Shown here piece after piece: positions 1 to 9,241 of a DNA stretch of 64,000 bases. Both the position numbers and the translations under genes were made by a program. Source of the stretch: VAZQ01 sp963817015 (GTDB taxonomy: Bacteria; Pseudomonadota; Alphaproteobacteria; Rhizobiales; Xanthobacteraceae); NCBI GenBank assembly GCA_963817015.1, contig CAWFMV010000007.1:806001-870000 (forward strand), given 5' to 3'. How positions within the stretch are numbered: position 1 is the first letter of the stretch; the number at the start of each line of letters is the position of its first letter. The notes below the pieces were generated by a model. It saw nothing but the letters and a program-made list of their open reading frames with translations, did no database searches and was not told where the DNA came from.

Positions 1-11
1 GCGTTTTGCAG

Positions 12-72
12 CCTGGATTGAGCCATAAGCGCGTTCACGCGCGTCTTTCGACGCGCTATGGCGAAATCCAGG
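12..72. repeat. Palindromic intergenic repeat, family A, copy 1
   Basis: Imperfect inverted repeat: the left arm CCTGGATTGAGCCATAAGCG is matched by the reverse complement of the right arm ending at 72. It shares the core GCGCTATGGC / GAACGCGC with copies near 9.1 kb and 44.5 kb. It lies beyond the 3' end of rppH. This looks like the dispersed REP-like elements of Bradyrhizobium-type genomes. Nothing coding was found in 1-162. Confidence 0.7.
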
Positions 73-162
73 AACGATGATGCCGTTTTGCTCGATTGGT
101 CCCGCATTTCGCTGACGCTCAATGCGGACTACAGGCTGGGACAGTGGCCTGTCTGAGAGACG

Positions 163-663
163 CTATTCGCCTGCAAACTGCGCGAATTCCTTCACCACTC
201 GCTCGTAGACTTGCCGCTTGAACGGGATGATGAGCGCGGGCAGCTCTTCGAGGCGCTCCCAGCGCCAAGCCGAAAATTCCGGCTTGTGACCGGCCGGGTG
301 ATTGACGTCGATCTCGCTGTCGTCGCCGGTGAAGCGCACCGCGAACCACTTCTGCGTCTGCCCGCGATATTTGCCCTTCCAGGCCTCGCCGACGATCTCG
401 CGCGGAATGTCGTAAGTGAGCCAGTCCGCGATCTCGGCAACCTTCTCGACGGAGCGGATATTGGTTTCCTCGTAGAGCTCACGCTGCGCGGCCGGCCACG
501 GCTCCTCCCCAGGGTCGACGCCGCCCTGTGGCATCTGCCAGGAATGGGTGTCGTCGACATGCTCGGGTCCGCCGCGACGCTTGCCGATGAAGACACGGCC
601 GGTGCGGTTGAACACCACGACACCGACGCAAGGCCGATACGGGAGGGATTCGAAAGCGGGCAT
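163..663 (-). CDS. rppH: RNA pyrophosphohydrolase RppH (Nudix hydrolase)
   Basis: Predicted cytoplasmic Nudix hydrolase of about 166 residues that converts 5'-triphosphorylated RNA ends to monophosphate and so triggers mRNA decay. The Nudix box is clear at about residues 45-67: a GG, then E after five residues, then RELYEE. The N-terminal YRPCVGVVVFN and the GGPEH and SWQMPQGG segments are typical of RppH/IalA proteins. I chose the ATG at 663 because an AGGAC Shine-Dalgarno lies 7-8 bases upstream and the product then starts MPAFESLPYRP; the longer frame to 708 is less likely. It is the last gene of the minus-strand housekeeping block, following the divergent polysaccharide deacetylase. Confidence 0.93.
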   Translation of the reverse strand: MPAFESLPYRPCVGVVVFNRTGRVFIGKRRGGPEHVDDTHSWQMPQGGVDPGEEPWPAAQRELYEETNIRSVEKVAEIADWLTYDIPREIVGEAWKGKYRGQTQKWFAVRFTGDDSEIDVNHPAGHKPEFSAWRWERLEELPALIIPFKRQVYERVVKEFAQFAGE

Positions 664-833
664 CGGTATGTCCTGCTGTCCGATCAAGCGTCGCGAAATG
701 CGACGCATGACACGGGCCTATAGCTGCCGCGTGGCGATCCTATGCGAAGCAGGCACGGATCGCCGTCGCATTGTGCGTTCGCGCGTGCTGCATAGACGGA
801 GAGGCGACTGCGCTCAAGATGATTGGCAGGTGT

Positions 834-875
834 GTCAGCTCGACCGGGTCAGCTCGATCGAGTCAGCTTGACCGG
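834..875. repeat. Three tandem copies of a 14-bp unit
   Basis: Three head-to-tail 14-mers of the form GTCAGCTCGACCGG (834-847, 848-861, 862-875) with a few substitutions. The stop codon of the minus-strand deacetylase (863-865) lies in the third unit, so the array spans the end of that gene and the spacer before rppH. Confidence 0.8.
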
Positions 876-2098
876 GTTTTGGCGACGACCGCGGTAATCG
901 GCACCAGCTGCACGCCGCGAGCCTCTGCGGCCTTGGCCCAGCGAGCGATGCGGTCGATCGTGATCGGCAGCGCACCTGCCATGCCGACCGCCATGCCGCG
1001 TTCGCGGGCCAGCGCCTCAAGCCGGCCGAGCGCTCGATCGATCTCGATCGCGGTCGGCACCGTATCGATTGCAACGTCGGACTTGGCAAAGGGGAGGCTG
1101 TTGCCGCCCGCGATCTGGCCTGCGAGGCTGCGCGGCGCCGAGCCGTCATCAAAATAGATCAGGCCGCGCTTGGCGGTCTCCCGCAGCACCGGCGCAAGCG
1201 CCTGCTCGGAGGCGCTGAAGCGCGCGCCCATGAAGTTTGCCACGCCCACATAGCCGCGCGCGCGGGCCATCAGCGATTGCAGCCGGTCGACGTTCTGACT
1301 GGCATCGAGCGAGGTGAGCAGCGTCTGCGGTCCCGGATCGTTGTCGGGATAATCGAAGGGCTCCATGGGGATCTGGAGCAGGACCTCATGGCCGCCACCA
1401 CGGGCGAGAGTTATCTGCCGTTCGATGTCGCCGCCGTAAGGCAGGAACGCGAAGGTGACCGGTCCGGGGAGCCGCTTGATGGCATCGCTGGTGTTGGTCG
1501 AGCCGATGCCAAGCCCACCCACCACGATGGCGATGCGCGGAGCGTCGGGGTCCGACGGATTGCTCTTGACCGGCCGCGCAAACGCATCGGCCGGACGCAC
1601 GCCATCCTGGGCGATCTTGGGGAGCGGGCCGTGCCGGGACGGCTCGGTGAGGCGCTCGTCGGGTTCCGCGGACTTGTCGTTTGGAGCGGATTTGTCATTC
1701 GGAGTGTCGGGGATCACCACCTGCTGACGCTTGCCGCTGCTGCCATCGATAATGGTGACAGTCTTGCTGCCGGGCGGGGGCTCCGGCTCGGGTGGCTGCC
1801 CGCCTGCGGCGGGTCCGTCGTAGCGGTTCGGGCGTGTCTTGTCGGCGACGGTCGGCGAGCCGCCAGGGCGGCCTGCACCCTTGGCGGGAGTGCCAGCCTC
1901 GGGGCGGGGATTGGATGGTGCCATCGCTATCGGCTCGCCGCCGAGCGGGTTGTCACGAACGATCGCCCAACCGATGAACACAATGAGCGGCAGCCCCAAA
2001 ATCCCGGCCAGGAGATGGGGAATGCAAATCGGCAGTGCGAAACGGCGTTTGCTCGGCCTGTTCTTTCCGAGCGGGGCGGTCAGGTCATCCGCAGCCAC
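863..2098 (-). CDS. Divergent polysaccharide deacetylase family protein (YibQ-like)
   Basis: 411 residues. A short cytoplasmic N-terminus is followed by one transmembrane segment (about residues 24-46), a long Pro/Gly/Ser-rich linker (about 55-165), and a C-terminal divergent polysaccharide deacetylase domain (about 185-405). The domain opens with IAIVVGGLGIG and contains HEVLLQIPMEP and FMGARFSA, the usual landmarks of the family. It is probably an envelope enzyme anchored in the inner membrane. The frame starts with GTG at 2098, preceded by GAGGAAC at good spacing. It is conserved next to ctpA and the EnvC-type gene in Hyphomicrobiales, which suggests a role in peptidoglycan or envelope remodelling; the substrate is unknown. 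Confidence 0.88.
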   Translation of the reverse strand: MAADDLTAPLGKNRPSKRRFALPICIPHLLAGILGLPLIVFIGWAIVRDNPLGGEPIAMAPSNPRPEAGTPAKGAGRPGGSPTVADKTRPNRYDGPAAGGQPPEPEPPPGSKTVTIIDGSSGKRQQVVIPDTPNDKSAPNDKSAEPDERLTEPSRHGPLPKIAQDGVRPADAFARPVKSNPSDPDAPRIAIVVGGLGIGSTNTSDAIKRLPGPVTFAFLPYGGDIERQITLARGGGHEVLLQIPMEPFDYPDNDPGPQTLLTSLDASQNVDRLQSLMARARGYVGVANFMGARFSASEQALAPVLRETAKRGLIYFDDGSAPRSLAGQIAGGNSLPFAKSDVAIDTVPTAIEIDRALGRLEALARERGMAVGMAGALPITIDRIARWAKAAEARGVQLVPITAVVAKTRSS

Positions 2099-2186
2099 GG
2101 GACGTTCCTCGCGAATCAGGCCCCCAGCTAACAGCCTGAGTCGTTAACTGCGCGTTTACCTGCGAAGGGGCGGCCCCCAAACGAAC

Positions 2187-2208
2187 GGGGCGGCCCGAAG
2201 GCCGCCCC
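2187..2208 (-). terminator. Stem-loop terminator after ctpA
   Basis: Perfect 9-bp stem GGGGCGGCC/GGCCGCCCC with a TTCG tetraloop when read on the minus strand, 30 bases beyond the ctpA stop. The following T tract is weak (GTTCGTTTG). It likely separates the ctpA transcript from the deacetylase gene. Confidence 0.75.
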
Positions 2209-2237
2209 GCATGGAAGTTAAGAACAATTATCCGTGA

Positions 2238-3575
2238 TCAGTTCGGGACCGGCGCCCGCGAGTTTGAGTTTGGCGGGTAGGCCGAGTTCTTCTGAACGCC
2301 GCGGATGAGATCGAGCGCGGTATTGAGAGCCTTGTCGTTCTTCGCATCCGGCGGGATGTAGGACTGCGAGCCGGTCTCCTCCTGGCCTTCGCCCTTGAGG
2401 TGGCCGCGCAGCGACAACTCGCCGCGCGTATCGGTACGCGCCTTGAGCTCTTCCGGAACATCCTGCAGGACCTCGATGTCGGGCGTGATGCCCTTGGCCT
2501 GGATCGAGCGGCCGGATGGCGTGAAGTAGCGCGCCGTCGTCAGCCGCAGTGCGCCGTTGCCGGAGCCGAGCGGAATGATGGTCTGCACCGAGCCCTTGCC
2601 GAATGAGCGGGTGCCGACGATGGTCGCGCGCTTGTGATCCTGCAGCGCACCGGCCACGATCTCGGAGGCCGAAGCCGAGCCGCCGTTGATCAGCACGATG
2701 ACCGGCTTCGCCTTGGTCAGGTCACCAGCGCGGGCGTTGAAGCGCTGCGTCTCCTCGGCGTTGCGGCCGCGGGTCGAGACGATCTCGCCGCGCTCCAGGA
2801 ACGCATCGGAGACCGAGATCGCCTGATCAAGCAATCCGCCCGGATTGTTGCGCAGGTCGACGACGAAGCCCTTGAGCTTGTCGCCGGTCTGGGCCGTCAG
2901 GTCGTTGATCGCCTTGCGCACGCCCTCGGTGGTCTGCTCGTTGAACTGTGTGACGCGGATGTAGACGACGTCATCGCCATTCAGGTTCGAGCGCACCGAG
3001 CGCACCCGGATGACATCGCGGGTGATCGCAATATCGATCGGCTTCTCGGCGCCCTTGCGGACGATCTTCAGCTTGATCTTGGTGTTGACCGGGCCGCGCA
3101 TCTTGTCGACGGCCTGATTGAGCGTGAGGCCCTGCACCGCCTCGTCATCAAGGTGGGTGATGATGTCGTTGGCCATCACGCCTGCTTTCGCGGCCGGCGT
3201 CTCGTCGATCGGCGCCACGACCTTGATCAGGCCGTCTTCCATCGTGACCTCAATGCCGAGGCCACCGAACTCGCCGCGGGTCTGCACCTGCATATCGCGG
3301 AAGCTCTTGGCGTCCATGTAGCTGGAGTGCGGGTCGAGCCCGGCCAGCATGCCGTTGATCGCCAATTCGACCAGCTTGCTGTCGTCCGGCTTCTCGACGT
3401 AGTCGGCGCGCACGCGCTCGAAAACGTCACCGAACAGACTGAGCTGTCGGTAGGTGTCGGCGGCTGCCGCTTTCGCGCTCGAGCCATCGAACACGATTCG
3501 GGGCTGGGTCGTGATCAGCGTCAGGGCCGCGCCTGCTGCTGCACCGAGTAGGATCAGAGAAGTTTTGCGCATCAT
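2238..3575 (-). CDS. ctpA: S41-family carboxy-terminal processing protease
   Basis: About 445 residues, normal for CtpA. A signal peptide/anchor at residues 1-36 (LILLGAAAGAALTLIT) exports it to the periplasm. An N-terminal S41 segment is followed by a PDZ domain (about 85-170, GGLGIEV to KIVRKG) and the catalytic S41 core. The nucleophile is the Ser of GGSASASEI and the general base is the Lys of FGKGSVQT, a Ser/Lys dyad. It trims periplasmic or lipoprotein substrates and controls peptidoglycan hydrolases. The ATG at 3575 overlaps the stop of the upstream EnvC-type gene as ATGA, with AAGG upstream, so translation is probably coupled. The C-terminal Pro/Asn-rich tail is poorly conserved. Confidence 0.93.
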   Translation of the reverse strand: MMRKTSLILLGAAAGAALTLITTQPRIVFDGSSAKAAAADTYRQLSLFGDVFERVRADYVEKPDDSKLVELAINGMLAGLDPHSSYMDAKSFRDMQVQTRGEFGGLGIEVTMEDGLIKVVAPIDETPAAKAGVMANDIITHLDDEAVQGLTLNQAVDKMRGPVNTKIKLKIVRKGAEKPIDIAITRDVIRVRSVRSNLNGDDVVYIRVTQFNEQTTEGVRKAINDLTAQTGDKLKGFVVDLRNNPGGLLDQAISVSDAFLERGEIVSTRGRNAEETQRFNARAGDLTKAKPVIVLINGGSASASEIVAGALQDHKRATIVGTRSFGKGSVQTIIPLGSGNGALRLTTARYFTPSGRSIQAKGITPDIEVLQDVPEELKARTDTRGELSLRGHLKGEGQEETGSQSYIPPDAKNDKALNTALDLIRGVQKNSAYPPNSNSRAPVPN

Positions 3576-5096
3576 CCGCGAACCTTTTCGACTTCGCTTG
3601 CCGCCCACCACGGGCCTGGATCGACGGGGGTCCCGTCTTTTCGGAACTCAACATACAGAACCGGTTGTCCGGAACCGGCCGTGACAGTCGCCGCAGCTTG
3701 CGCCCGACTTCCCATCACTGCAACGGGCTCACCCGTCACGACGAATTGCCCCAAGTCGACGGATATATGTTCCATCCCGGCCAGTAGCACATGATACCCG
3801 TCTCCGGCATTCAGGATCAAGAGTTGGCCGTAATTACGGAAGGGGCCGGCATAAACCACCCAGCCGTCGCAGGGAGCGGTGACCGTGCTGGCGTTGCGGG
3901 TCGCAATGGACAGCCCTTTTTCGGCCCCGCCGAGCCCGTCCGAAGCCCCGAATTCCCTGATTTTAACGCCATTCACCGGAAGCGGCAGGCGCTTCTTGGC
4001 CGACGCAAAAGCGATGGCCGGGGCCAGCCGGCCAAGGTCCTTGACCGCCGCAGCGTCGGTCCGGATGTCCAAAGCCTTTTTTTCGTCATTGGCGCGGGCC
4101 GCCACCCGAGTGGCGCGGATTGTCCCATCCAGATTGCGCTCGAGCCCCCCGATCAAATCTTTGAGATTGTCGGCGTCGCGACCAATCTGGCCGGCGCGCT
4201 GGTGCTCGGCCGCCAGGTTCTTCTCGACATCTTGGAGCTGTTTCTGCCGCTGCTCCGTGAGCATGGTCAGCCGCAGGCCTTCGTCGGCAATCATCTTGAG
4301 ATCGCGTTCCAGGCGCTCGCGCTCGTCCGCGATGTCCTTGCGTACGCGCGCAAGCTCCGACAAATCGGCCGAAAGCGACTCCGTTTGCTGCCGCATCCCC
4401 GGCAGGACCGAGCCGAGCATCATGGCGGTGCGCAGCGATTTCGAGCGCGTCCTCGGGCCGTCCCAGGATGACAGGCGGCGGTCGTCGCCCGATCCGCTGC
4501 AGCGCAGCCAGGACCTCGCCGATGACGCCACGCCGCTCCTCGAGCGATTTGCGGATTGCCTGCTCGCGATTGTCGAGCGGCTGGATGCGCTCGTTGGCCT
4601 GAATGATCGCGGCCTCGATGGCGCGCACGCGCTCGGCCGATTCGATCAGCTGAGCATTGAACTTGCGGCGGTCGCCGGCAATCGATTCGATGTCGCGCTT
4701 GAGCTTGGCCTCGTTCTCGAGCGCACGCCGCTGCTGATTGCGCAGCGCGTTGAGCTCTTGATCGCGCTGCTTGAGCGCGTCCAGAGCGACAGGCTCCCTC
4801 GAGGCAGGGCCCGCCTCCTTGGCGTTTATCTCCTTGGCGCTCGGCACGCTCGACGGCCGCAGCTCCAGGCGCGGCGCCGGAGGTGTCACACGAGCGGGGG
4901 GCGCTGGCGGGCTCGCCGGCACGGCGGGCGCATAGTTCAAATAGGGGACTTCGCCGGGCTGAAACTGCGGCTGTAGCGGCGTTTGCGCAAGCGCTGCCAC
5001 TATCCCCAGGGAGGCGCATGCAATCGAAACGACTCCGGCCGCCCCCGCGATCACCGGACGTCTCACGTTCAGGACATACCGCATCACTGTGCCCAT
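3572..5096 (-). CDS. EnvC-type murein hydrolase activator, one frameshift
   Basis: The reconstructed protein is about 508 residues. It has a signal segment (VVSIACASLGIVAALAQ), a Pro-rich linker, a long coiled coil (ALKQRDQELNALRNQQ through LERDLKMIADE), and a C-terminal LytM/M23 domain. That domain ends in GDGYHVLLAGMEH and VLYVEFRKDG. The zinc-binding HxH of true endopeptidases is absent, which fits a regulator of amidases rather than an enzyme. The frame changes near 4438 where one extra A (GAAATCG) replaces the expected GAATCG; upstream and downstream parts join perfectly if it is removed. The start is uncertain: ATG 5096 or 5084, neither with a strong Shine-Dalgarno. It lies between rlmH and ctpA. 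Confidence 0.85.
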
Positions 5097-5198
5097 CAGA
5101 CGAATTTTAAGCAAAATTGACGCCAACGCCAAGGGTTAATCCCGAATCGCGCCGGATTAAGACTAAGGCGCGTACCTGCGCTCACGAACTGGTGAACT

Positions 5199-5681
5199 CT
5201 AGGCGCGGTGATAAGGATGTCCTGCCAATAGGGTAGCGGCTCGGTAGATTTGTTCGAGGAGCATGATCCGCACCAGCTGGTGCGGCCAGGTGGCGGCCCC
5301 AAAGGCCAGCGTCAGCCGATTTTTTTCCTGCAGGGTCGGCGCCAGTCCGTCGGCTCCGCCGATAATGAACACAGCAGCCGGTCGATTCTCGCCGCGCCAT
5401 GTCTGCAGCTGGCCTGCGAAGGTCGGGCTGGTGAGGCTCTTGCCCCGCTCATCGAGGATCGCCGTCACGGCCCGCTCGGGCAGGATATTGGCGATGGCAA
5501 TCGATTCTTCGAGCATGCGCCGCTCGGCGCTATCGGCGCGGCTCTCGCGGATCTCGATGATGTCGATGGCAGTGAGCCCGACCGCGCGCCCCACCTCGGC
5601 CGCGCGTTTACGGTAGCGCTCGGCCAGATCCCGTTCCGGCCCTTGCTTCAGCCGACCAACTGCGGCGACCATGATTCGCAT
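5199..5681 (-). CDS. rlmH: 23S rRNA pseudouridine-1915 N3-methyltransferase RlmH
   Basis: 160 residues, the standard size. This SPOUT-class methyltransferase uses S-adenosylmethionine to methylate pseudouridine 1915 in helix 69 of 23S rRNA. Family landmarks are visible: the start MRIMVAAVGRLK, the cofactor loop FIIGGADGL, the LTLAFGAATWPHQL segment, LLEQIYRA, and the C-terminal YHR. It sits between rsfS and the EnvC-type gene, the usual Hyphomicrobiales order. It has no transfer or truncation signs. Confidence 0.95.
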   Translation of the reverse strand: MRIMVAAVGRLKQGPERDLAERYRKRAAEVGRAVGLTAIDIIEIRESRADSAERRMLEESIAIANILPERAVTAILDERGKSLTSPTFAGQLQTWRGENRPAAVFIIGGADGLAPTLQEKNRLTLAFGAATWPHQLVRIMLLEQIYRAATLLAGHPYHRA

Positions 5682-5727
5682 GGCGAGTGCCGCCGATCCT
5701 TAGCAGCAAGTGATGTAAGCCGCTTGC

Positions 5728-6165
5728 TCAGCTCACATGTCGTGCCTGCGGGCGCGACCACATCTTCTCGATCTGGTAGAAGTCGCGCACTTCCGGCCGG
5801 AACACATGCACGATGACATCGCCGGCATCGATCAGGACCCAATCACAATGCGGCATGCCCTCGACGCGAACGTCGCGGACACCAGCCTTGTGCAGGTCCT
5901 CGAGCAGGCGGTCAGCGATCGCGCCCACTTGCCGATTGGACCGCCCGGAGGTCACAACCAGGAAGTCGGCGAGTGCGCTCTTGCCGGTGAGATTGATGGT
6001 GACGGTGTCCTCAGCCTTCATGTCGTCGATGCGGGCGAGGACGAGGCGAAGGATTTCCTCGGTGTCAGGACGCACCTTGGAAATCGCGTGGGGGGCGCGA
6101 CGTGCGCCAGCCCTGGAGATTGCAAGTGTGGACAGGGGCTTGCCTTTCCTTTCAGTTCCTTTCAC
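5728..6165 (-). CDS. rsfS: Ribosome silencing factor RsfS
   Basis: The conserved part begins at about PDTEEILRLVLARIDDMKAE and includes TSGRSNRQVGAIADRL, GMPHCDWVLIDAGDVIVHVF and the final FYQIEKMW, all typical of RsfS (Iojap/DUF143). The protein binds uL14 on the 50S subunit and blocks subunit joining when nutrients are low. The start is uncertain: the open frame runs to a TTG at 6258, and a GTG at 6165 is offered here because the residues before it look non-coding. The true start could be still further downstream. It lies between nadD and rlmH on the same strand. Confidence 0.87.
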   Translation of the reverse strand: MKGTERKGKPLSTLAISRAGARRAPHAISKVRPDTEEILRLVLARIDDMKAEDTVTINLTGKSALADFLVVTSGRSNRQVGAIADRLLEDLHKAGVRDVRVEGMPHCDWVLIDAGDVIVHVFRPEVRDFYQIEKMWSRPQARHVS

Positions 6166-6294
6166 TGCATCACCGCGTCCCGGCGAAGCAGGGACGCAAG
6201 ACGTAAGATAGGCACGGCTAGTTAATGGTTTCAATCCGCTGCCGTTCCTAAGACTCAATCTTTTTTGGTTTTCTACTGCGATCGAGTGTCGCCC

Positions 6295-6894
6295 TCATGA
6301 CTTCCGCCGCCGCGCTCGCAGCGCGGTGGACGAGAGCGGCGATTTAAGCCCATGGAGGTATGTCCACACCGGCGGCTTGCGCCGGAATAGTGTGCCTGCC
6401 GACCGTTCGGGGAGCCTAAATCGCCGCAGTGCCTGGGCCGCAACGCCCGCCGTTGCGTAGAGACTCGGACCAAGTCGGTCGACCACCGCCATCGGCACCA
6501 TGGCGGCGATGCCGCGCCATTTCTGCCAGCGATGAAAGCTGCGCAAATTGTCGGCGCCCATGATCCAAACAAAGTGCACGCCCGGACAGCGAATCACCAG
6601 ATAGCGAATGGCGTCGTAGGTGTAGCGCACGCCGATCTCGGCCTCGAAACCGCTGACCTCGATGCCCGGATGATTCGCCAGTGCACGGGCGGCCGCCATG
6701 CGGTCGGCGAGCGGGCTCAGGCCACGGGTGTCCTTGAGCGGATTGCCCGGCGTCACCAGCCACCAGACGCGGTGCAGGCCAAGCCTTCGCATCGCGATCA
6801 GACAGGCGGCGCGATGGGCCTGATGCGGTGGGTCGAAGGTGCCGCCGAACAGGCCGATCCGCATGCCGCGAGCGTGAGGAGGCAGAACGGTCAC
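6295..6894 (-). CDS. nadD: Nicotinate-nucleotide adenylyltransferase NadD
   Basis: Cytoplasmic enzyme of NAD biosynthesis that adenylates nicotinate mononucleotide. The nucleotidyltransferase signature GGTFDPPHQAH is near the N-terminus and the second signature SSTALRAR is near the C-terminus; WIMGADN is also typical. Two starts are possible: a GTG at 6894, overlapping the proA stop as GTGA and giving an extension ending PPHARG, or the ATG at 6864 (MRIGLFGG). I prefer the GTG because of the overlap and because related alphaproteobacterial NadD proteins, as I recall them, carry a similar short PPHA(R/P)G leader. It follows proA and precedes rsfS. Confidence 0.92.
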   Translation of the reverse strand: MTVLPPHARGMRIGLFGGTFDPPHQAHRAACLIAMRRLGLHRVWWLVTPGNPLKDTRGLSPLADRMAAARALANHPGIEVSGFEAEIGVRYTYDAIRYLVIRCPGVHFVWIMGADNLRSFHRWQKWRGIAAMVPMAVVDRLGPSLYATAGVAAQALRRFRLPERSAGTLFRRKPPVWTYLHGLKSPLSSTALRARRRKS

Positions 6895-8186
6895 GGCCTC
6901 GTCTGGCCCGAGCCGCGCACGCGGTATTTGAATGTCGTGAGCTGCTCGACGCCGACCGGGCCGCGCGCATGGAAGCGGCCGGTGGCGATCCCGATCTCGG
7001 CGCCGAAGCCGAACTCGCCGCCGTCGGCGAATTGGGTGGAGGCATTGTGCAGCACGATCGCCGAATCGATGCCGTCGAGAAACTTCTCGGCCGCGGCCTG
7101 ATCTTCGGTGACGATCGAATCGGTGTGATGCGAGCCGTAGCGCTCGATGTGCTCGATCGCGGCATCGACGCCATCCACGACCTTGGATGAAATGATGGCG
7201 TCGAGATATTCGGTCGACCAGTCCTCCTCGCGCGCGGGCTTCGCGCGCGCGTCGGCGGCCTGCACGGCGGCATCGCCGCGCACCTCGCAGCCCGCATCGA
7301 TCAGCATGGCGACGAGCGGCTTGAGGTGCGTCGGCGCGGCGGCGCGATCGACCAGCAGCGTCTCGGCGGCGCCGCATACGCCGGTGCGCCGCATCTTGGC
7401 GTTGAGCACGATCGCCTTCGCCATGTCGAGCGACGCGGCCTTGTCGACATAGACGTGGCAGATGCCTTCGAGATGCGCGAACACCGGCACGCGCGCTTCC
7501 GCTTGCACGCGCGCGACCAGATCCTTGCCGCCGCGCGGCACGATCACGTCGATGGTGCCGTCGAGGCCCGCGAGCATCATGCCGACCGCGGCGCGGTCGC
7601 GCGTCGGCACGAGCCCAATCGCCGCTGGTGGCAGTCCGGCTGCGCTCAGTCCTTCCACGATCGCGGCGTGGATCGCCAGATTGGAGCGCTGGCTCTCCGA
7701 GCCGCCGCGCAGGATCGCGGCGTTGCCGGCCTTGAGACAAAGCGCGGCCGCGTCGGCGGTGACGTTCGGCCGGCTCTCGTAGATGATGCCAATCACGCCC
7801 AGCGGCACGCGCACACGCTCGATCGTCATGCCGTTCGGCCGCGTCCAACGCTCGGTGACTTTGCCGACCGGATCGGCGAGTGCCCGCACGACCTCGATCC
7901 CGTCCGCCATGGCGGCGACGCGCTTGTCGTCGAGCGCGAGCCGGTCGAGAAAGGCCGAGGTTGCGCCCGCGGCCTTGGCAGCCGTGAGATCGTCTGCATT
8001 GGCGGCGAGGATCTCAGATCTGCGGGCGTGGATCGCCTGCGCGATCGCCGCCAGCGCCTTGTCCTTCTGCGCGGTCGGCGCATGCGCCAGCACGCGCGCG
8101 GCGGCGCGCGCCTGCCGCCCAAGCTCGGGCATGACGGTTTCGGCGGCGGCTTCGACGGTCCTGAGGGGCGCGGTCATGGTGTTCAT
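6891..8186 (-). CDS. proA: Gamma-glutamyl phosphate reductase ProA
   Basis: 431 residues, normal for ProA. It reduces gamma-glutamyl phosphate to glutamate semialdehyde with NADPH in proline biosynthesis. It has an aldehyde-dehydrogenase fold: the cofactor region with GVIGIIYESRPNVT, RGGSES, and the catalytic cysteine in MRRTGVCGAAETLL. The C-terminal GPVGVEQLTTFKYRVRG is characteristic. The ATG at 8186 is preceded by AGGAAAG. The first ~20 residues are variable. It is the most upstream minus-strand housekeeping gene seen here; proB and obgE would be expected further upstream but the neighbouring gene is instead a divergent SDR. Confidence 0.96.
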   Translation of the reverse strand: MNTMTAPLRTVEAAAETVMPELGRQARAAARVLAHAPTAQKDKALAAIAQAIHARRSEILAANADDLTAAKAAGATSAFLDRLALDDKRVAAMADGIEVVRALADPVGKVTERWTRPNGMTIERVRVPLGVIGIIYESRPNVTADAAALCLKAGNAAILRGGSESQRSNLAIHAAIVEGLSAAGLPPAAIGLVPTRDRAAVGMMLAGLDGTIDVIVPRGGKDLVARVQAEARVPVFAHLEGICHVYVDKAASLDMAKAIVLNAKMRRTGVCGAAETLLVDRAAAPTHLKPLVAMLIDAGCEVRGDAAVQAADARAKPAREEDWSTEYLDAIISSKVVDGVDAAIEHIERYGSHHTDSIVTEDQAAAEKFLDGIDSAIVLHNASTQFADGGEFGFGAEIGIATGRFHARGPVGVEQLTTFKYRVRGSGQTRP

Positions 8187-8309
8187 CCGGGCGGCTTTCC
8201 TATCACGCCCGTGCAAGTCCGGCGAGGTGCTCCGGCGAGGTGGCTTTCTTGCCCCAGGGCGACCCGCCATGTAATGACCCAGGCTCAAGCTCGATAGGGA
8301 CTGACTAAC

Positions 8310-9062
8310 ATGAAGCTGAAGGATCAGGTCGCGATCGTCACCGGCGCCGGCCGCAATATCGGCGAGGAAGTCGCCAAGCTGTTTGCCGCCGAGGGCGCCA
8401 GGATCGCGGTGGTCGATCTCGACCGGCCGCGCGGCCAGCACACGGTCGACGCCATCAAGGCGCAGGGCGGCGATGCTGAGTTGTTCGTGACCGATGTCTC
8501 CAAGGGCGCCGACGTCGTCGCCATGGTTAAGGCGGTGGTCGGTCGCTTCGGCCGGATCGACGTCCTGGTCAACAACGTCGCCATCTCCGACAACAAGAGC
8601 CTGCTGGACATCACCGAGGAGGACTGGGACCGGGTGATGACGGTTACGCTCAAGAGCCAGTTCCTGATGTCGAAGCACGTGGCGCAACAGATGATCGCGC
8701 AGGGCACCGGCGGCAAGATCGTCAATGTCGGCTCGACCTCGGGCTGGCAGGGCCGCCCGCGCGCCACCGCCTATTCGGCCGCCAAGGCCGCGATCGCGAA
8801 CTTCACCCGCACCATCGCGGTGCAGCTTGCTCCGCACAACATCCGCGTCAATGCGATCGTGCCGAACAAGATCGGCTCGCCGGTCGGGCGCGATGAGTTC
8901 GACCCGACGCGCCCGGTGGCGAACATGCTCAGGCGCGCAGGCCGGCCGGATGAGGCCGCGAAGGCGATCCTGTTTCTGGCGAGCGACGATTTATCGTTCG
9001 TGATCGGCGAGAACCTGTTCGTCGACGGCGGCACGATGGCGATGGATCAGACCGGGACGTAG
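8310..9062 (+). CDS. SDR-family NAD(P)-dependent oxidoreductase
   Basis: 250 residues, classical short-chain dehydrogenase. The cofactor motif TGAGRNIG (residues 11-18), the NNVA segment (about 89-92) and the catalytic triad are present: Ser in NVGSTSGWQG, then Tyr and Lys in AYSAAKAA. DLDR at the end of beta-2 leaves NAD or NADP preference open, with the Asp favouring NAD. The C-terminal LFVDGGTMAMD is usual for the family. It would oxidise or reduce an alcohol/ketone in the cytoplasm. It is divergent from proA and begins the catabolic region; the substrate is unknown. The Shine-Dalgarno is weak. Confidence 0.9.
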   Translation: MKLKDQVAIVTGAGRNIGEEVAKLFAAEGARIAVVDLDRPRGQHTVDAIKAQGGDAELFVTDVSKGADVVAMVKAVVGRFGRIDVLVNNVAISDNKSLLDITEEDWDRVMTVTLKSQFLMSKHVAQQMIAQGTGGKIVNVGSTSGWQGRPRATAYSAAKAAIANFTRTIAVQLAPHNIRVNAIVPNKIGSPVGRDEFDPTRPVANMLRRAGRPDEAAKAILFLASDDLSFVIGENLFVDGGTMAMDQTGT

Positions 9063-9082
9063 TGCTGCAATGACCCGCCGCT

Positions 9083-9203
9083 CGTAGCCCGGATTGAGCG
9101 AAGCGAAATCCGGGTGCTGTGCGAGGGAGCTGGTGCTCCCGGATTTCGCCATAGCGCGTTGAAGACGCGCGTGAACGCGCTCATGGCTCAATCCGGGCTA
9201 CAA
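9083..9203. repeat. Palindromic intergenic repeat, family A, copy 2
   Basis: Composite palindrome between the SDR and the convergent dehydrogenase gene. It is bounded by GTAGCCCGGATTGAGCG and its partner TCAATCCGGGCTAC, with the core CCATAGCGCGT-GACGCGCGTGAACGCGC inside. The core recurs at 44.5 kb and inverted at the window start. Confidence 0.8.
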
Positions 9204-9241
9204 AGCAAGCATGACGAAGTGAAACGCCACGACGATCGGTG

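Noticed and set aside
2634..3551. Long plus-strand open frame opposite ctpA
   Set aside because: It is fully antisense to a well supported CtpA gene and is Arg/Ala/Asp-rich as shadow frames in GC-rich DNA usually are.
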